Of a DNA stretch of 64,000 bases, positions 23,561 through 34,000 are shown piece after piece. How positions within the stretch are numbered: the stretch's first letter is position 1; each line of letters opens with the position of its first letter. The notes under the pieces are model-generated. The model was not told the DNA's origin. It searched no databases and saw only the letters and a list, made by a program, of their open reading frames with translations. The position numbers and the translations under genes were made by a program. Source of the stretch: Planococcus citri (lineage: Eukaryota > Arthropoda > Insecta > Hemiptera > Pseudococcidae); assembly GCF_950023065.1 (NCBI RefSeq), contig NC_088680.1, forward strand, positions 15,116,559-15,180,558. The letters are read 5' to 3'.

Positions 23561-24900
23561 TTCTTAATGCATCGTACTTACTGTTTTTCAAAGTTCTTTG
23601 GCAGTGAAAAACCTATAACTCCATTGGCTTTGGCATCACAAATTTTATTTGCAGCTCTTCTTATCCCCATAGGCTCCTAAGCGTCTCTAATGGGTCGTCT
23701 ACAGGAATTTTATTGTCGATTATTTTAGTCATTGTGTCAACTGTGGAGTCTGTACATATAATGTTCTGTCTAGTTTTCTGATGCTTGTCAGAATGATTTT
23801 TCATCTGTCGGAGTTTTTAGCGAACCCGGTAACTCTCTGAAAATGTGACAGCGCATAGGTATGGTTGATTATTGTACCTACTATTCAAAAAAATGAATAC
23901 ACCTACTTACTTTTAGATGATTATTCTACTCACATAAGTCTTCGACTATGACTGCTAATGTTCTTGTGCTAACGTTAGCTCTTACTTTCATGTGCATTCT
24001 TCTGATACCTACCTACATTTGATAGATGCGATCAGTTTTTTTTACTGTCGTGAAGAACAAATTTCGAGTCAACTGGCAAATTAAAGTTTGTGTCAAATCT
24101 TCTCTTGACCCTTTCATTTTTGAGAATTGGCGAACAAATGCATACTTATGTCATTTTTATTGCTTTATTAATACTAACATTAAGGCAATTATTTCGCAGT
24201 TCTTTCAGAACACCCGGTATGTTGTTGATAATTATGACACTTCGCTGGCTGAATAAAAATCAACAAATTCTCTTTTTTTCTTTCTGAAAACAATTGATCA
24301 GCAGTTTAAAATAATCATTACTTAGTCCAATCTCGATTGATTGCTCATTTATTCCTTTATGTTTTTCGTTTCAAATTAAAAAAAATAAATAAATACACCT
24401 ACTTACTTTTAGTGGTTCATCTTGTTTAATTTTTGTAACGTTTTGGTGAGAACTAACATAGCAGGATCTCGCTTCACGTTAGATCATCCACGCGTATTTT
24501 TATCCATCTGCAATATTGTAAAAGTTGTGTGAAGCACCTACTCAGCTATAGCACCTGAAAATTACAGAATATGTACTAGGTATATACTTATTAATAATGG
24601 GTATTTGTACAGTTTGAATATCAATGTACCTATATTTAAATAGAATGAAACTAGGCTCATTAAACGATCCTGAAAGAATACCAAAACGATCTTCCAGCAG
24701 GAAGAGTTTGCGTTCGGTTATTAAAATATCGTCATAAATAACTCTGGATGCTTCTGCGTTTCGTTCATTCATTTATTAAGTTGTCAGTGTAAATGTAGAA
24801 TAAAATGAACATCCTGATGGTTTGAAAAATGAAGAAGTAAGATGGAAACACATACCTACCTACGATACGCGTGTAGTTTATAGCTACACTAATTAATCGA
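23561..24900. other. Mostly non-coding; one weak minus-strand ORF
   Basis: No recognisable repeat or gene. A minus-strand ORF at 24772-24542 begins MNERNAEASRVIYDDILI and continues through ERKLFLLEDRF, where a GTATTC donor-like site occurs. The first 37 residues look protein-like (charged, no low complexity) and the rest does not. It could be a first coding exon, but no partner exon was found. Confidence 0.25.
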
Positions 24901-26150
24901 TTGCAGTGAGAGAGTCAGGTGTGTATTTGTATAAGCGAATCGACTCAAATACGATGGAATTTTCCTACAAACTTGAAACTATACATTATACTTGTAGGTA
25001 TACCTACTATTTGCTACACAGAAGCCAGAAGATAGGTAAAGGTATTTATAAACAGAACGTACATATGAAAACATACCAAACGAGTATCGAGAGAGAGATG
25101 AGTAAAGTATATACCTACTGCGAAGATGAATGCAGAAGAAAAGGGGTAATACACCCTCGATGAATTGTGATGCGATGGCTGCAGACACTTATCAAGCTCT
25201 TGCTGCCAGCGCTGGTGTGTTTAGATAGGCGAACGTACGTGACGAACAAGAATACGTCGAGTCGACTGAGCTGATAAGAATAAGAAGCGAGATGTGAGCT
25301 GCCAAGCTGCTGCCTATAGGCTGCCTGACGGACGGTCAAGTACTCCTAGCTAAAGATGCGCGAGAGAAAGCGGTGAAAATAATTAAATATTTGTGTTTGT
25401 TATTAATTAAGACTAAGAAAAGCTCATCGTACCAGAGTTGTAGGCGGATCTAAACATAAGTATGTGAGACGAAGAGGTGTGAGTAGAGAGGATAAATTCT
25501 CAACCGAAATGCTCCAAATTAGTATACATAGTAGCAACTACACGTGTGTGTGCTTTAACCATGAGTTTTTAAAATTCCTTGAGAGAATTTTTTTGGGGAA
25601 TTTTTGATGTGATTGTGTTTGGAAAATAAGGTGTCTGGTGCTTTGGAAATATAGCAAATACGAAATATGTTATCGTGACTGATATTATTTCACAATTTAT
25701 AAAGTGTGTAGGATTTTTTATCGCAACGAAGTGGAATTCGATGTGAATTTTTTATATTCGGCGCGAATTTACTCTTCGTGTTTGATCTCATTCGAGACAT
25801 CAACATTAAGTCTATTTTTTATATTGCATATTGCATTGCCTTACGCGTGGGATTTGCCATTTCTATGTAAAAAAGCGTGGACGTAAGTGTGAGAAATGAT
25901 TAAGCTCTGTGATTATGCTGAAAAGTGTACAGTAAATTTAAACTGGCGATTGGCTGAGAAAAATGACTACTTCCATATTTACATTTCTACAAAACACAGC
26001 TTGATTTGGTACATCTTATTCGCAGAGTGTTCGGTATGTGCGGTTTCATATAAAAATCAGTACAACTTCTTTCTCCCTCCCTCTCTAAAATTAATAATCA
26101 GTCGAGTTCCCTATAGTTTTTGAAATGAACCTACTCATGCAGTAAAGAAG
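24900..26150. other. CpG-richer unique sequence, possible 5' region of a plus-strand gene
   Basis: CpG is frequent (AATACGTCGAGTCGACTG, GCCTGACGGACGGTC). The plus-strand ORF at 25704-25886 ends next to a good donor (GTGGAC then GTAAGT at about 25882). That could be the end of a first exon, but the peptide is hydrophobic and not recognised. The final 90 bases resemble 32460-32560 (ATGCAGTAAAGAAGTAAATT). Confidence 0.25.
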
Positions 26151-26434
26151 TAAATTCATTACGAATTAACTGGAACCATAATTAAAGTTGGGTTTTATAA
26201 TTTCTCCACTTGATATAGGGCATACTGCCTCCATCGCCTACAGGGGGATGATTTTATGAACCCCTTAAACTGAAAAGTTTGAGAACGTGTTATTTACGAA
26301 GGGTAAAATAGTTAGCAATTTGTCATCAATTAAATGACAGATTTATGATGACAAGTTAGGTCTTTGTATCGAGCTTGCGACTGCGAGTCGATTATTTAAA
26401 TAGGGAAAAATGCCGACAAAGATCTTAGCCTTTG

Positions 26435-26465
26435 GTCACGTGACTATCTTAAAAAATTATATATA
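26435..26465 (+). promoter_or_regulatory. E-box palindrome followed by a TATA box
   Basis: GTCACGTGAC at 26435-26444 is a perfect palindrome with a CACGTG core, the site bound by bHLH-zipper factors. TATATATA follows at 26458-26465. A pyrimidine-rich start-like TTAGTTCC lies about 30 bases further on, and an ATG follows at 26515. The spacing suits a core promoter. It could serve a host gene or be part of an old LTR, since AATAAA occurs about 620 bases downstream (about 27090). Confidence 0.4.
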
Positions 26466-26605
26466 CAAGTAGTCCGCGGCATTTTCTCCACTTAGTTCCG
26501 TTGCCTGCAGTAAGATGGTTCTTCGTCATTTAGTAATAAGTTTTTATTTGTTAACACCTCGCGTGTGAAATTTATATAATTTGATTTAGACAATCAATTG
26601 ATCCG

Positions 26606-26763
26606 ATGATCAATTGTATTGGAGTTCTTTTCGGTAGTTTGAGGTGTAACCGGTCACCTGTAAATTGTGCGAAGTGTTACGTGAAATCTCGTTTAGTTAA
26701 GGTGCCATCGTCGTCCTTAGTATTGGTAGGACCCCTGATAGAGATGGTCAATGTGGACAGTTT
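26606..26763 (+). CDS. Possible first coding exon, unrecognised
   Basis: The frame opens at an ATG in GATGATC and runs 52 codons to a donor (CAG followed by GTAAATG). The peptide contains RCNRSPVNCAKCYV, with four cysteines, and LVLVGPLIEMVNVDSFQ. It lies 140 bases downstream of the TATA box at 26458. I find no next exon and no family match. Without the splice, the frame runs on to 26800. It may be a chance ORF. Confidence 0.22.
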
Positions 26764-27903
26764 TCAGGTAAATGTTAAAGCGCATTTATCATCAAGGTAA
26801 TTGGCTTATTACTAATTATTGTTATAGGTAGGTATGTGGAATCGGAGAATTCCATGCCTACCTAATTTTTATTAATGGTGTTTTGCATGACTTCATCGTG
26901 TATTTTTGTGTATAGGTTTCTTATTTTTCTACTTGTTAGCAATCCCTAAATAGGAGGATTGTTACGAGGAAATTAATTAAGTGCACTCAGTACTAGTTAT
27001 AAATTATGCATTATACTTCCTTATGACGGATCGTAGTAGACGTAGGCTACCGATTGGTAGAACCGAAGTCCTATGTATAAATACGTTATAATAAATTCTT
27101 TAAATCCCTATCGACGATATTTGATGAGCGAATTCGCTGGCGTACCAGTCTCACAAAGTCGCCTATGTTTTGCCAGCTAAACGCCTTGTATTCGTTTCGC
27201 CAATCTCTTGGCGAAATGGTTCATAGCGAATTAATCGCGAATCGGTGACAAATACTCGATGAAATGCTCGCGATTTGTTGACAATTCGGCAGCAAATTGC
27301 CAACATTTCGCTTGCTTTTTTTTACCCTGGTAAAATTCCTAAAAATTGTTTTTTTTCTCAAGTTGAAAGTTGAAATCAGCTGCCACCACACTTTTTCACT
27401 CACTCTTTCACACTACACACTAACCTCACTTGATCCCTCAGCCCACCTCATGCACACTTCCTCTTATCAAACCCAAAGATTTGCAAAATTTCAACCCTCA
27501 ACCTTGCCAAAGAGGTGAAATCCCAACGACATGAAGTGCTATGAAGCTACTGGCCCAAGGAGGGGGTGCCAGAGCTAAACATTTATTCAATTTTTTAAAA
27601 GCACTTGACAAAAAAAAAATCACGGTCACAAATTCGATTTTTGAAAACTTTACTTTTACACTGCCACAGCACATTTACACTACACTATTACCTACCTACG
27701 CCAAATAATTTTTTTTAAAAACACGAATCACCATAAGTATTTCCAAAATACATTGTTATAAGTCTACAGCACACGATTATTACTTAAAAAACGCGGACAA
27801 CTGAACGTTTGTGATAGCTAACGTGAGTAACTGGTTCGTCTTCGACTGTTTGGCATTTAATCAGTATAGCTATTAATAGATTTTAACGTCCATCTCCCAC
27901 AAC

Positions 27904-28223
27904 TGCAACGGCCAAAATTGTGATTCCAAACTTATCCGATAAATTTTCCAATTTTTCGAGGCATTCGCGAATTTTCTCAATAATATTTGGCCGCGCTCGG
28001 TTTTTTGATTTTTGTTTATGTACTCGCTAAAAGTTTGTCTTTTTTTTTTCCATTCCTTTTCAATTCGTTGGTTCGTCAATGTACTTTATAATTTTTTTAT
28101 GTACTTACGCAAATTCGCGAAATTTATATAATGTCTATTTGTTTCATGTACTTTTCATGTTTTCTTTATAAATGAATTTATCTAATGACGATTTCTACTT
28201 TTCGTATCGTCATGTTGGTTACA
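27904..28223 (+). repeat. 5' LTR
   Basis: 320 bp, starting TGCAACGGCC and ending TTGGTTACA. My line-by-line comparison with 30807-31126 found no difference. A TATA-like TTTATATAATG lies near 28123-28133. A TTTATAAATGAATT stretch follows, where RNA processing signals could lie. Confidence 0.95.
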
Positions 28224-28227
28224 TAAA

Positions 28228-28245
28228 TGGGGGCCCGTCCGGGAT
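28228..28245 (+). promoter_or_regulatory. Primer binding site resembling the proline-tRNA type
   Basis: TGGGGGCCCGTCCGGGAT lies 4 bases inside the 5' LTR. It differs by one base from the well-known proline-tRNA primer site used by murine retroviruses, so it should pair with the 3' end of a proline tRNA. Reverse transcription would start here. Confidence 0.88.
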
Positions 28246-28837
28246 AGAAACGAAACGGTTTGTAATTTCGTTTTACATATTATTTTGTTTTTAACTGTTT
28301 AAAAAAAATGTTTGATCCAAGAAGTGATTTGGTTGAAATTTTATACCAAAATATAAACATCTGTATCGTCTGTACGTATCTACAACTACTATCTACAACT
28401 ACGTTTTCTCTGCGGAGTTTGAATATGCCGAATGCGTCGACCTTGATATTACGTCACTACCTCCGATTTCTATCAAATGAGTCTGCATAATTTGCCAAAT
28501 TCGTTCAATTTTCTGCAATTATCGATGTCGTTTTTTCTCAACCTGAACTGCCAGCAACTTGTGTCAATTGATTGGTAATAATACTTCGCTGTTTTCGTTT
28601 ATTTCGTTCAGCTCATCACCACTCAGGTCATCACATCATTGTTTTCATTTGGTATTCAAGTATACATGGTATTTATGTTTTGAAAAAAAAATACGTTTTT
28701 GTAATTTTTATGTATTCGTGATGATTTATTCGATAAATCACCAATTTATTTTCGCATATTTAAAACCCACAATATTTTGTAATTAATTACCTATCTTATG
28801 CTATTTTTTTAAAAAAATTGATTGATCAAGGTAAGAA
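28246..28837 (+). other. Leader of the LTR element with a strong splice donor
   Basis: About 590 bases between the primer site and the ORF. The only ORFs are short (28308-28490 and 28559-28786) and not convincing. A near-consensus donor AAGGTAAGA (cut at 28830/28831) lies 7 bases before the ORF's ATG, so splicing could remove or bypass the ORF. The stretch probably also holds RNA packaging signals, which I cannot identify. Confidence 0.5.
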
Positions 28838-30274
28838 ATGGAGGAATTTTCAAATAATCCAAAATTGTTCAATTGTCTCCTTACATTAACTAAAACTCTG
28901 ATAAGACTTCATAATCATCTAGATTTATCAGAAGGTAACAATATCCAAAATGCAAATCAGTTAAATTTCTTGAAAAGGTTTTATTACTCTGGTTTGTTAG
29001 CCCAAAACAATGAAAAAGGTTTTTGTCAGCCTTTTCCTCATCAATTACCTCAAATACCTGTGTCAAATTTTATAGAAACATTTAAAGGTAATGTTAATTT
29101 GTCTTCGAATAATGCAACCGATAATTATGATTCTACAAGCTCAATTCAAATTTATGAACAGAGTTATGGAAATTATCTCAATTTCAGTGATACAAAAAGA
29201 TGTCTTTCCGAAAATAAGGAAATTAATGATTTTATTGAACCAAAAATTGTACCTGTTTCTCAAGTTTACGAACAAACTTATGGAAATTATCTTGATTTAA
29301 GCCATGTAGGTACGAGATTTTCTAATTTTCACAAAAAACCAGATCACGTAATTATCGATATGTCTTTTATGGATGATTTTTGTGAGGCAAAAGTTTCGAG
29401 CAAATCTTTGGAACTTGTGAATGAAAATACAAATAATTTCCAACTTGAAATTTTGAACTCAGACAAAAATCACGCATGTGATTTCACTCATAATTCTTTG
29501 AAAATGGAATTTAAAATCATTGATGATTTTCCCAAAGCAGAAAACTCAAATAATTTTTGTCCTGATTTTTCACCAAAGTTTGAAACTCGTGAGATCAAAA
29601 TATCTGAAAAGGCTCATTCAGTTGAGAATTTTTCGGAGATTGAAAATATTAACATAGTTGAGGTATCTGAACCCCCAATTTTATCTCAAGTTTGTTGTGA
29701 TTCAGAAAACTATGTTTTCAGTTCAAGTTTTTCTGAGTTTGATTTGTTAAAACTAGAAAATGAAATATTTTTTGAGCCAATCATGTTTGAGTCGTCTTCA
29801 AATAGTGTTACTAGACCACAAACTTCAAACTTGATAAATTTAGGATCACAAATTCCAAAAGTTCATGATAAACTAGTTTTAGATGTAACTATAAGTGAGA
29901 ACTCTCACAAATCCAACGTGTCTGAAGATCTTGAAGTTGAAATCAAACTTATAAATCCTTTTTTCAAACTTGTCAATAATTTTGATACAAAATTTATAAT
30001 CATCAGTATAACAAAACGTTATTTAAAAATGATTTTTGATAAAACCTATCTCTCTTATTTTACTGCATTTTCTCATGCAGGGGGCAAGTCTGTATCTTTT
30101 GTAAAACCTTTGCAGGATCATAATTTTTGTGGATATAATAAAATGTTCGATGATCAATTGATTTTGAAATTTATTTTGATTTCCCTGAAACGCAAAAGGA
30201 AAAAACGTTTTTTAGATCTTTATGGTTCGCTTTCCTCTGTAAATTTATTCGCTCAAACTGCTCGAAGATATTGA
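28838..30274 (+). CDS. Unknown 478-aa protein of the LTR element
   Basis: This intact ORF fills over half the interior of the LTR element. I do not recognise the protein. Residues 1-60 are helix-like with leucines. Two near-identical motifs occur at 105-118 (IYEQSYGNYLNFSD) and 143-156 (VYEQTYGNYLDLSH). A looser pair centres on MDDFCEAK (178-185) and IDDFPKAE (228-235). The middle is rich in S, N, E and D and looks disordered. The C-terminus has a basic cluster, KRKRKKR (451-457), that could be a nuclear or RNA-binding signal. There is no CCHC knuckle, no DTG/DSG protease motif, no polymerase or integrase motif and no clear signal peptide. It could be a highly diverged gag, an accessory protein or a captured gene. 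The ATG context GAAATGG is good. Conservation of this ORF in other copies is unknown. Confidence 0.8.
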   Translation: MEEFSNNPKLFNCLLTLTKTLIRLHNHLDLSEGNNIQNANQLNFLKRFYYSGLLAQNNEKGFCQPFPHQLPQIPVSNFIETFKGNVNLSSNNATDNYDSTSSIQIYEQSYGNYLNFSDTKRCLSENKEINDFIEPKIVPVSQVYEQTYGNYLDLSHVGTRFSNFHKKPDHVIIDMSFMDDFCEAKVSSKSLELVNENTNNFQLEILNSDKNHACDFTHNSLKMEFKIIDDFPKAENSNNFCPDFSPKFETREIKISEKAHSVENFSEIENINIVEVSEPPILSQVCCDSENYVFSSSFSEFDLLKLENEIFFEPIMFESSSNSVTRPQTSNLINLGSQIPKVHDKLVLDVTISENSHKSNVSEDLEVEIKLINPFFKLVNNFDTKFIIISITKRYLKMIFDKTYLSYFTAFSHAGGKSVSFVKPLQDHNFCGYNKMFDDQLILKFILISLKRKRKKRFLDLYGSLSSVNLFAQTARRY

Positions 30275-30806
30275 TTTTTCTGATCAATTAATTTTTATTC
30301 TTGAAATGAAAATGATAAATTTTTTCTGATTTAGTGGCATTTCTATGCACATCTTTGTGATCAAATTTTCCAACTTTCCAGTTTTTCTTCCTATTTTTTC
30401 CTACTTATCTTTTTGTTTTCCTTTGTTTTCCTTTCCTACTCTCTGGAATGGGGTGAGGGACTTTTGTCCAAGCCTTACATTCCAGAGAAGGTGACAGACC
30501 ATGGTGCAGGCTTGTTGTTTTCCACCTACGCAAGTCTCACGTTGGTGTCACTCTCTTCTCCTATTTTTTTATTTTTCCATGATGTCTCCCAATTTTTGTC
30601 TCTTTTTCCTCATACTTAATTATTGTCCTATATATTTTTTGTTTTTTTTTTTAATTTATTGTTTTGTTTAATTTACAACGCGATAAAATTAATTTAGGTA
30701 ATTTTTGATTGTTTATTATTATTTCACAATTTTGTTATTTTCATCTATGTTCAATTCAATTTTCTCCAAGCTTGCTTTGAGAAATTTGAATTAGCCAGGG
30801 GGCATA
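30275..30806 (+). other. 3' untranslated part of the LTR element
   Basis: T-rich, with a small ORF at 30413-30619 that I do not credit. A more GC-rich pocket (GGAATGGGGTGAGGG and GACCATGGTGCAGGC, about 30446-30550) stands out and may be structured RNA. A good acceptor (TTTTCTCATGCAG) lies inside the ORF near 30080. Confidence 0.4.
30793..30806 (+). promoter_or_regulatory. Polypurine-tract-like sequence before the 3' LTR
   Basis: AGCCAGGGGGCATA lies directly before the TG of the 3' LTR. The AGGGGG core is the likely plus-strand primer. It is short, and CATA separates it from the LTR, so the exact extent is uncertain. Confidence 0.6.
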
Positions 30807-31126
30807 TGCAACGGCCAAAATTGTGATTCCAAACTTATCCGATAAATTTTCCAATTTTTCGAGGCATTCGCGAATTTTCTCAATAATATTTGGCCGCGCT
30901 CGGTTTTTTGATTTTTGTTTATGTACTCGCTAAAAGTTTGTCTTTTTTTTTTCCATTCCTTTTCAATTCGTTGGTTCGTCAATGTACTTTATAATTTTTT
31001 TATGTACTTACGCAAATTCGCGAAATTTATATAATGTCTATTTGTTTCATGTACTTTTCATGTTTTCTTTATAAATGAATTTATCTAATGACGATTTCTA
31101 CTTTTCGTATCGTCATGTTGGTTACA
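30807..31126 (+). repeat. 3' LTR
   Basis: Same length and, as read, same sequence as the 5' LTR. It is followed by the CAAC target duplication. Confidence 0.95.
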
Positions 31127-32637
31127 CAACCAACCGGATGTTGACGTCATAACATCTCAACATTTTTCGAGTGTCCGCAAATATGTAAGACGAATACAGG
31201 GCGATTCGCTTAGATATGATTTTTTCTGTTGGACAGTAGCGAATTTTAAAATTTTCGTTCATAATTCGCCACCGCCAAACAGATTTTGAAATTGGCGTAG
31301 CGAAAACTTCACTTTTCGCTACCATCATGGCGTTTTATGAGCGAAAATGTTGGCGAAAGCGTATGAATCGTCGATAGGGATTGTACTGTAGGTTGTTTTT
31401 ATTTCAACGTTCATTACAAAGATTTTGCGTAGTTAAGTCAGGTTATTGGTTAGATAGAGAGTCTTGAGCTATATCCAGGCAAATAGGGAAATATTCACCC
31501 CTAAGGTGATATTTCTAAAACTCACTAGCATAGGAAAACAAATAATTCCTCCTCTCCTTCTTCGCAGTAATTCCTGGATTAACTATGTCACACTCATTTT
31601 TTTTTTATGACTTCTCCTTCGATGATCTCGTAAAATTACTGATATGGTTTCTTCGACAGTTTCCCGAGGGTGGGGGGGGGGGCACTGGGTGAATAAGAAG
31701 TTCCTAATTTCCACGTACTAATATTGGCGATTTTTTACAAAACAGTCGAACTTTGAAGCTTCCTTATTTCGAGGTCTCGTTTTTCAATACTTCCGACCTC
31801 GTAAACTTTGTTGTCGGATTTTATGAGGAAAAGTATTCCATATTTTTCTAATTTTTACACATGTCCAAAAAACCTGTTTCGGAAGCTTCCCAAAGTTGAA
31901 ATAAAACCCAGCAATGGTGCTTTCGCAGCGATTTCAGGTATGTTTGTAATGTTTAGGGATGATAAATTTCCAGAAATGTATACTTTGGATACTTTTGGAA
32001 ACTTTTCAGAAAGTTTGTGCAAATTTATAGCTCTTCAAAATATGAGGTAGGCCATACTGTCTTACTTGTACATATTTTGAAAAAATGTCAGTTTGAAAAT
32101 GCCATTCATCAACTACACTAATAAATTTCTAATTATTTCCAAATTTTTGAAATTTTATTTTATTTTATCTTAAACAAGTTTATAGGTTTATATTTTGAAG
32201 GAATTGAACGGTTGTTTTTTTTTTAATTTTCTTACTATTTACAACCATTTTTTTTTCTCATAAATTTCACAAAAATTAGGTAAAATTTCGGTGGAAATTT
32301 ATCAATAGATTTTAAAGTATCCAAAAATTTTCCCGGAAAATTTCCTATCATCTGTAGTAATGTTTGTATGATTTTTTATCCATTTTTCATCATGCTTAAA
32401 TTTCCAGAAAGTCTAATTCATTCTTACTACATTACATCCATCAGTAGAGTTATAGTTTTTGAAATGAATACTTCTAACTTCATGCAGTAAAGAAGTAAAT
32501 TATTCCACATGAACTCTGACCATAATTAAAATTGGGTTCCACAATTTCACCTTCGATTTATTTTTTTCACGACTTGCTTCGATGATCTGGCGTTTTTTCG
32601 ACAGTTTCCCGAGGGTGGGGGGAGGGGGGGGTGAATA

Positions 32638-33087
32638 CTAAGAGGTTCCTAATTTCCACGACATACTAATATTTAAACCTCCTTCCGTTCCTTCAGAACA
32701 ATTTTTACCTTCGTGTTTAAAGCCCCTCGATATTATTGAAATAATCGAATAAAACACGGGATGAATTTTTCTCGTTGATGAGAAAAGTCTCAAATCGTGA
32801 ATGCTTTTCGCTTGATTTTCACTGGATAAATATTGTAGATGACAACTCTGCAGAATTCTTCCCAGTTTTTTAAAGCCCAAAAAAGAAAATGTGAAAAGTG
32901 ATTTTTTGAGAGTTTGATATAATTTCAGTGATTTATTGATTCCTCTCTTTTTGAGAACAGAGTACGATTTTCTGAAACTCTGAAGTGCTTTTGTACAAAA
33001 AGGGCCGATGATCACACGATGTTTGGAGGACCAGAGGAGGTTATTTCCCATCATGAGAGTACTAGGTAGTCTAGGTACATAAGCCAA
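32638..33087 (-). pseudogene. Array ORF fragment, 149 aa, with relatives in other units
   Basis: The minus-strand ORF contains RGINKSLKLYQTLKKS, FTFSFLGFKKLGRILQ and SENQAKSIHDLRLFSS. A second unit at about 35219-35420 keeps the same frame (FTFSFSGFKKPKRILQ and SKNQAKSIHDLRLFS). The versions near 38200-38450 and 40450-40680 are frameshifted. No domain is recognised. Frame retention in two copies could reflect an old transposon or gene ORF, or simply their close DNA similarity. Confidence 0.3.
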
Positions 33088-33673
33088 CGAAAGAGTTTAA
33101 TAAACGAAATATTGAATTTCATTTTACCAATTTGTACCGGAGGGAAGTGGTCTGATTGAGAGTTCAAATATACATGATACGTGGTCAGTGATTGATTCCT
33201 CTCCCTCCCCCTCCCACTTCAAGTTCCTGTATTGTGAATGGTACTTATTCCAAGAAAATGTCTTACGTGGATTGCGTTTCTCACAATAATATTCGGGCAG
33301 CACACATACCGAACCATCTTTATTGGAGGCTTCTCTGTGCGTTAATTTCAATTCCCAATTAACGTGGTCGAGATTTTCGAATAAATTTTACAAAAAACTT
33401 GTAAGTTTTAGAAATCATAATCTTGATTATCTGCTTTCGAAGTAATTTTTATGTATGTAGCTGAATCGCGACAAAAAATTGTATTTGAAAATTCCAAAAT
33501 TGCGTAGACAGATTGTTTTGAAAATTTTGGAACTATGAGGGTAGTTTTTTTCTTTAAAGGGAAGACTCCTTAATTTTATTACCTACTAGGAATGAGAGAT
33601 TAGGGCATAATAATAAATCGCTCTTCAGCAACCAGACATTTACAACAATTTTTCATTTTGCTTCTAATTTTAT

Positions 33674-34000
33674 TTAATGTGAAGCGAGGTTTGGAATCTC
33701 TATGACTGATTCTTTCATTATTTTTCCAAATAAGCTCATTTTTTGAGATAACTCGTCTCCCATTTCCCCAGAAACCTTACATAGATATAAAGTTGTGAAA
33801 ATCAACAAAATAAAATATGTACCTAAATACTTAGAAGCAGTGTCGGTGAATATTTTGAAAAATTTTCTGCGATGTAACTCCCTTGAGGCGAAACCGCCTT
33901 TATATCTCATTTCTCCAAGTATAGTGTTTGCCCCCTTCGTAAAAACATTAGGCCTAAAAAAATTGGAAGAAGTCAAAAATAGACAAGAAAAAAGTTTCAA
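33674..34000 (-). pseudogene. Array ORF fragment, 108 aa, related pieces in three other units
   Basis: The minus-strand ORF includes LTSSNFFRPNVFTKG, RRKFFKIFTDTASKY, a hydrophobic YFILLIFTTLYLC and ESVIEIPNLASH. The unit at 41.65-41.95 kb gives KFFQILTDTTS and EELVVEIPNLASY in one frame, but the upstream part is broken. The units at 36.8 and 38.8 kb give QILTDT and QIFTDT before losing the frame. A GTAAGG donor-like site lies inside. It looks like remains of one ancestral coding segment. Function unknown. Confidence 0.35.

Larger units (their letters stand above)
27904..31126 (+). mobile_element. Young non-autonomous LTR retroelement carrying an unknown ORF
   Basis: Two 320-bp direct repeats (27904-28223 and 30807-31126) start TGCAACGG and end GGTTACA, the TG...CA form of LTRs. 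CAAC flanks both sides (27900-27903 and 31127-31130), a 4-bp target duplication. A primer site follows the 5' LTR and a purine run precedes the 3' LTR. The interior is 2583 bp, too short for gag-pol. I see no protease, reverse transcriptase, RNase H, integrase or zinc knuckle. It must depend on enzymes from another element. LTRs that read as identical mean insertion was recent. Confidence 0.95.
27103..31382. mobile_element. DNA element with 16-bp inverted ends, split by an LTR retroelement
   Basis: The left end AATCCCTATCGACGAT (27103-27118) and right end ATCGTCGATAGGGATT (31367-31382) are exact inverses. Both flanks of the nested LTR element are rich in GCGAA/TTCGC words (GAGCGAATTCGCTGGCG on the left, GGCGTAGCGAAAAC on the right), a style not seen elsewhere in the window. 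Without the LTR insertion and its duplicated CAAC, the element is about 1.05 kb. No transposase remains, so it is non-autonomous. The target duplication is unclear. Confidence 0.7.

Noticed and set aside
27904..31126. Endogenous retrovirus interpretation
   Set aside because: No pol or env segment was found in the 2.6-kb interior. The structure fits a small non-autonomous LTR retroelement better.
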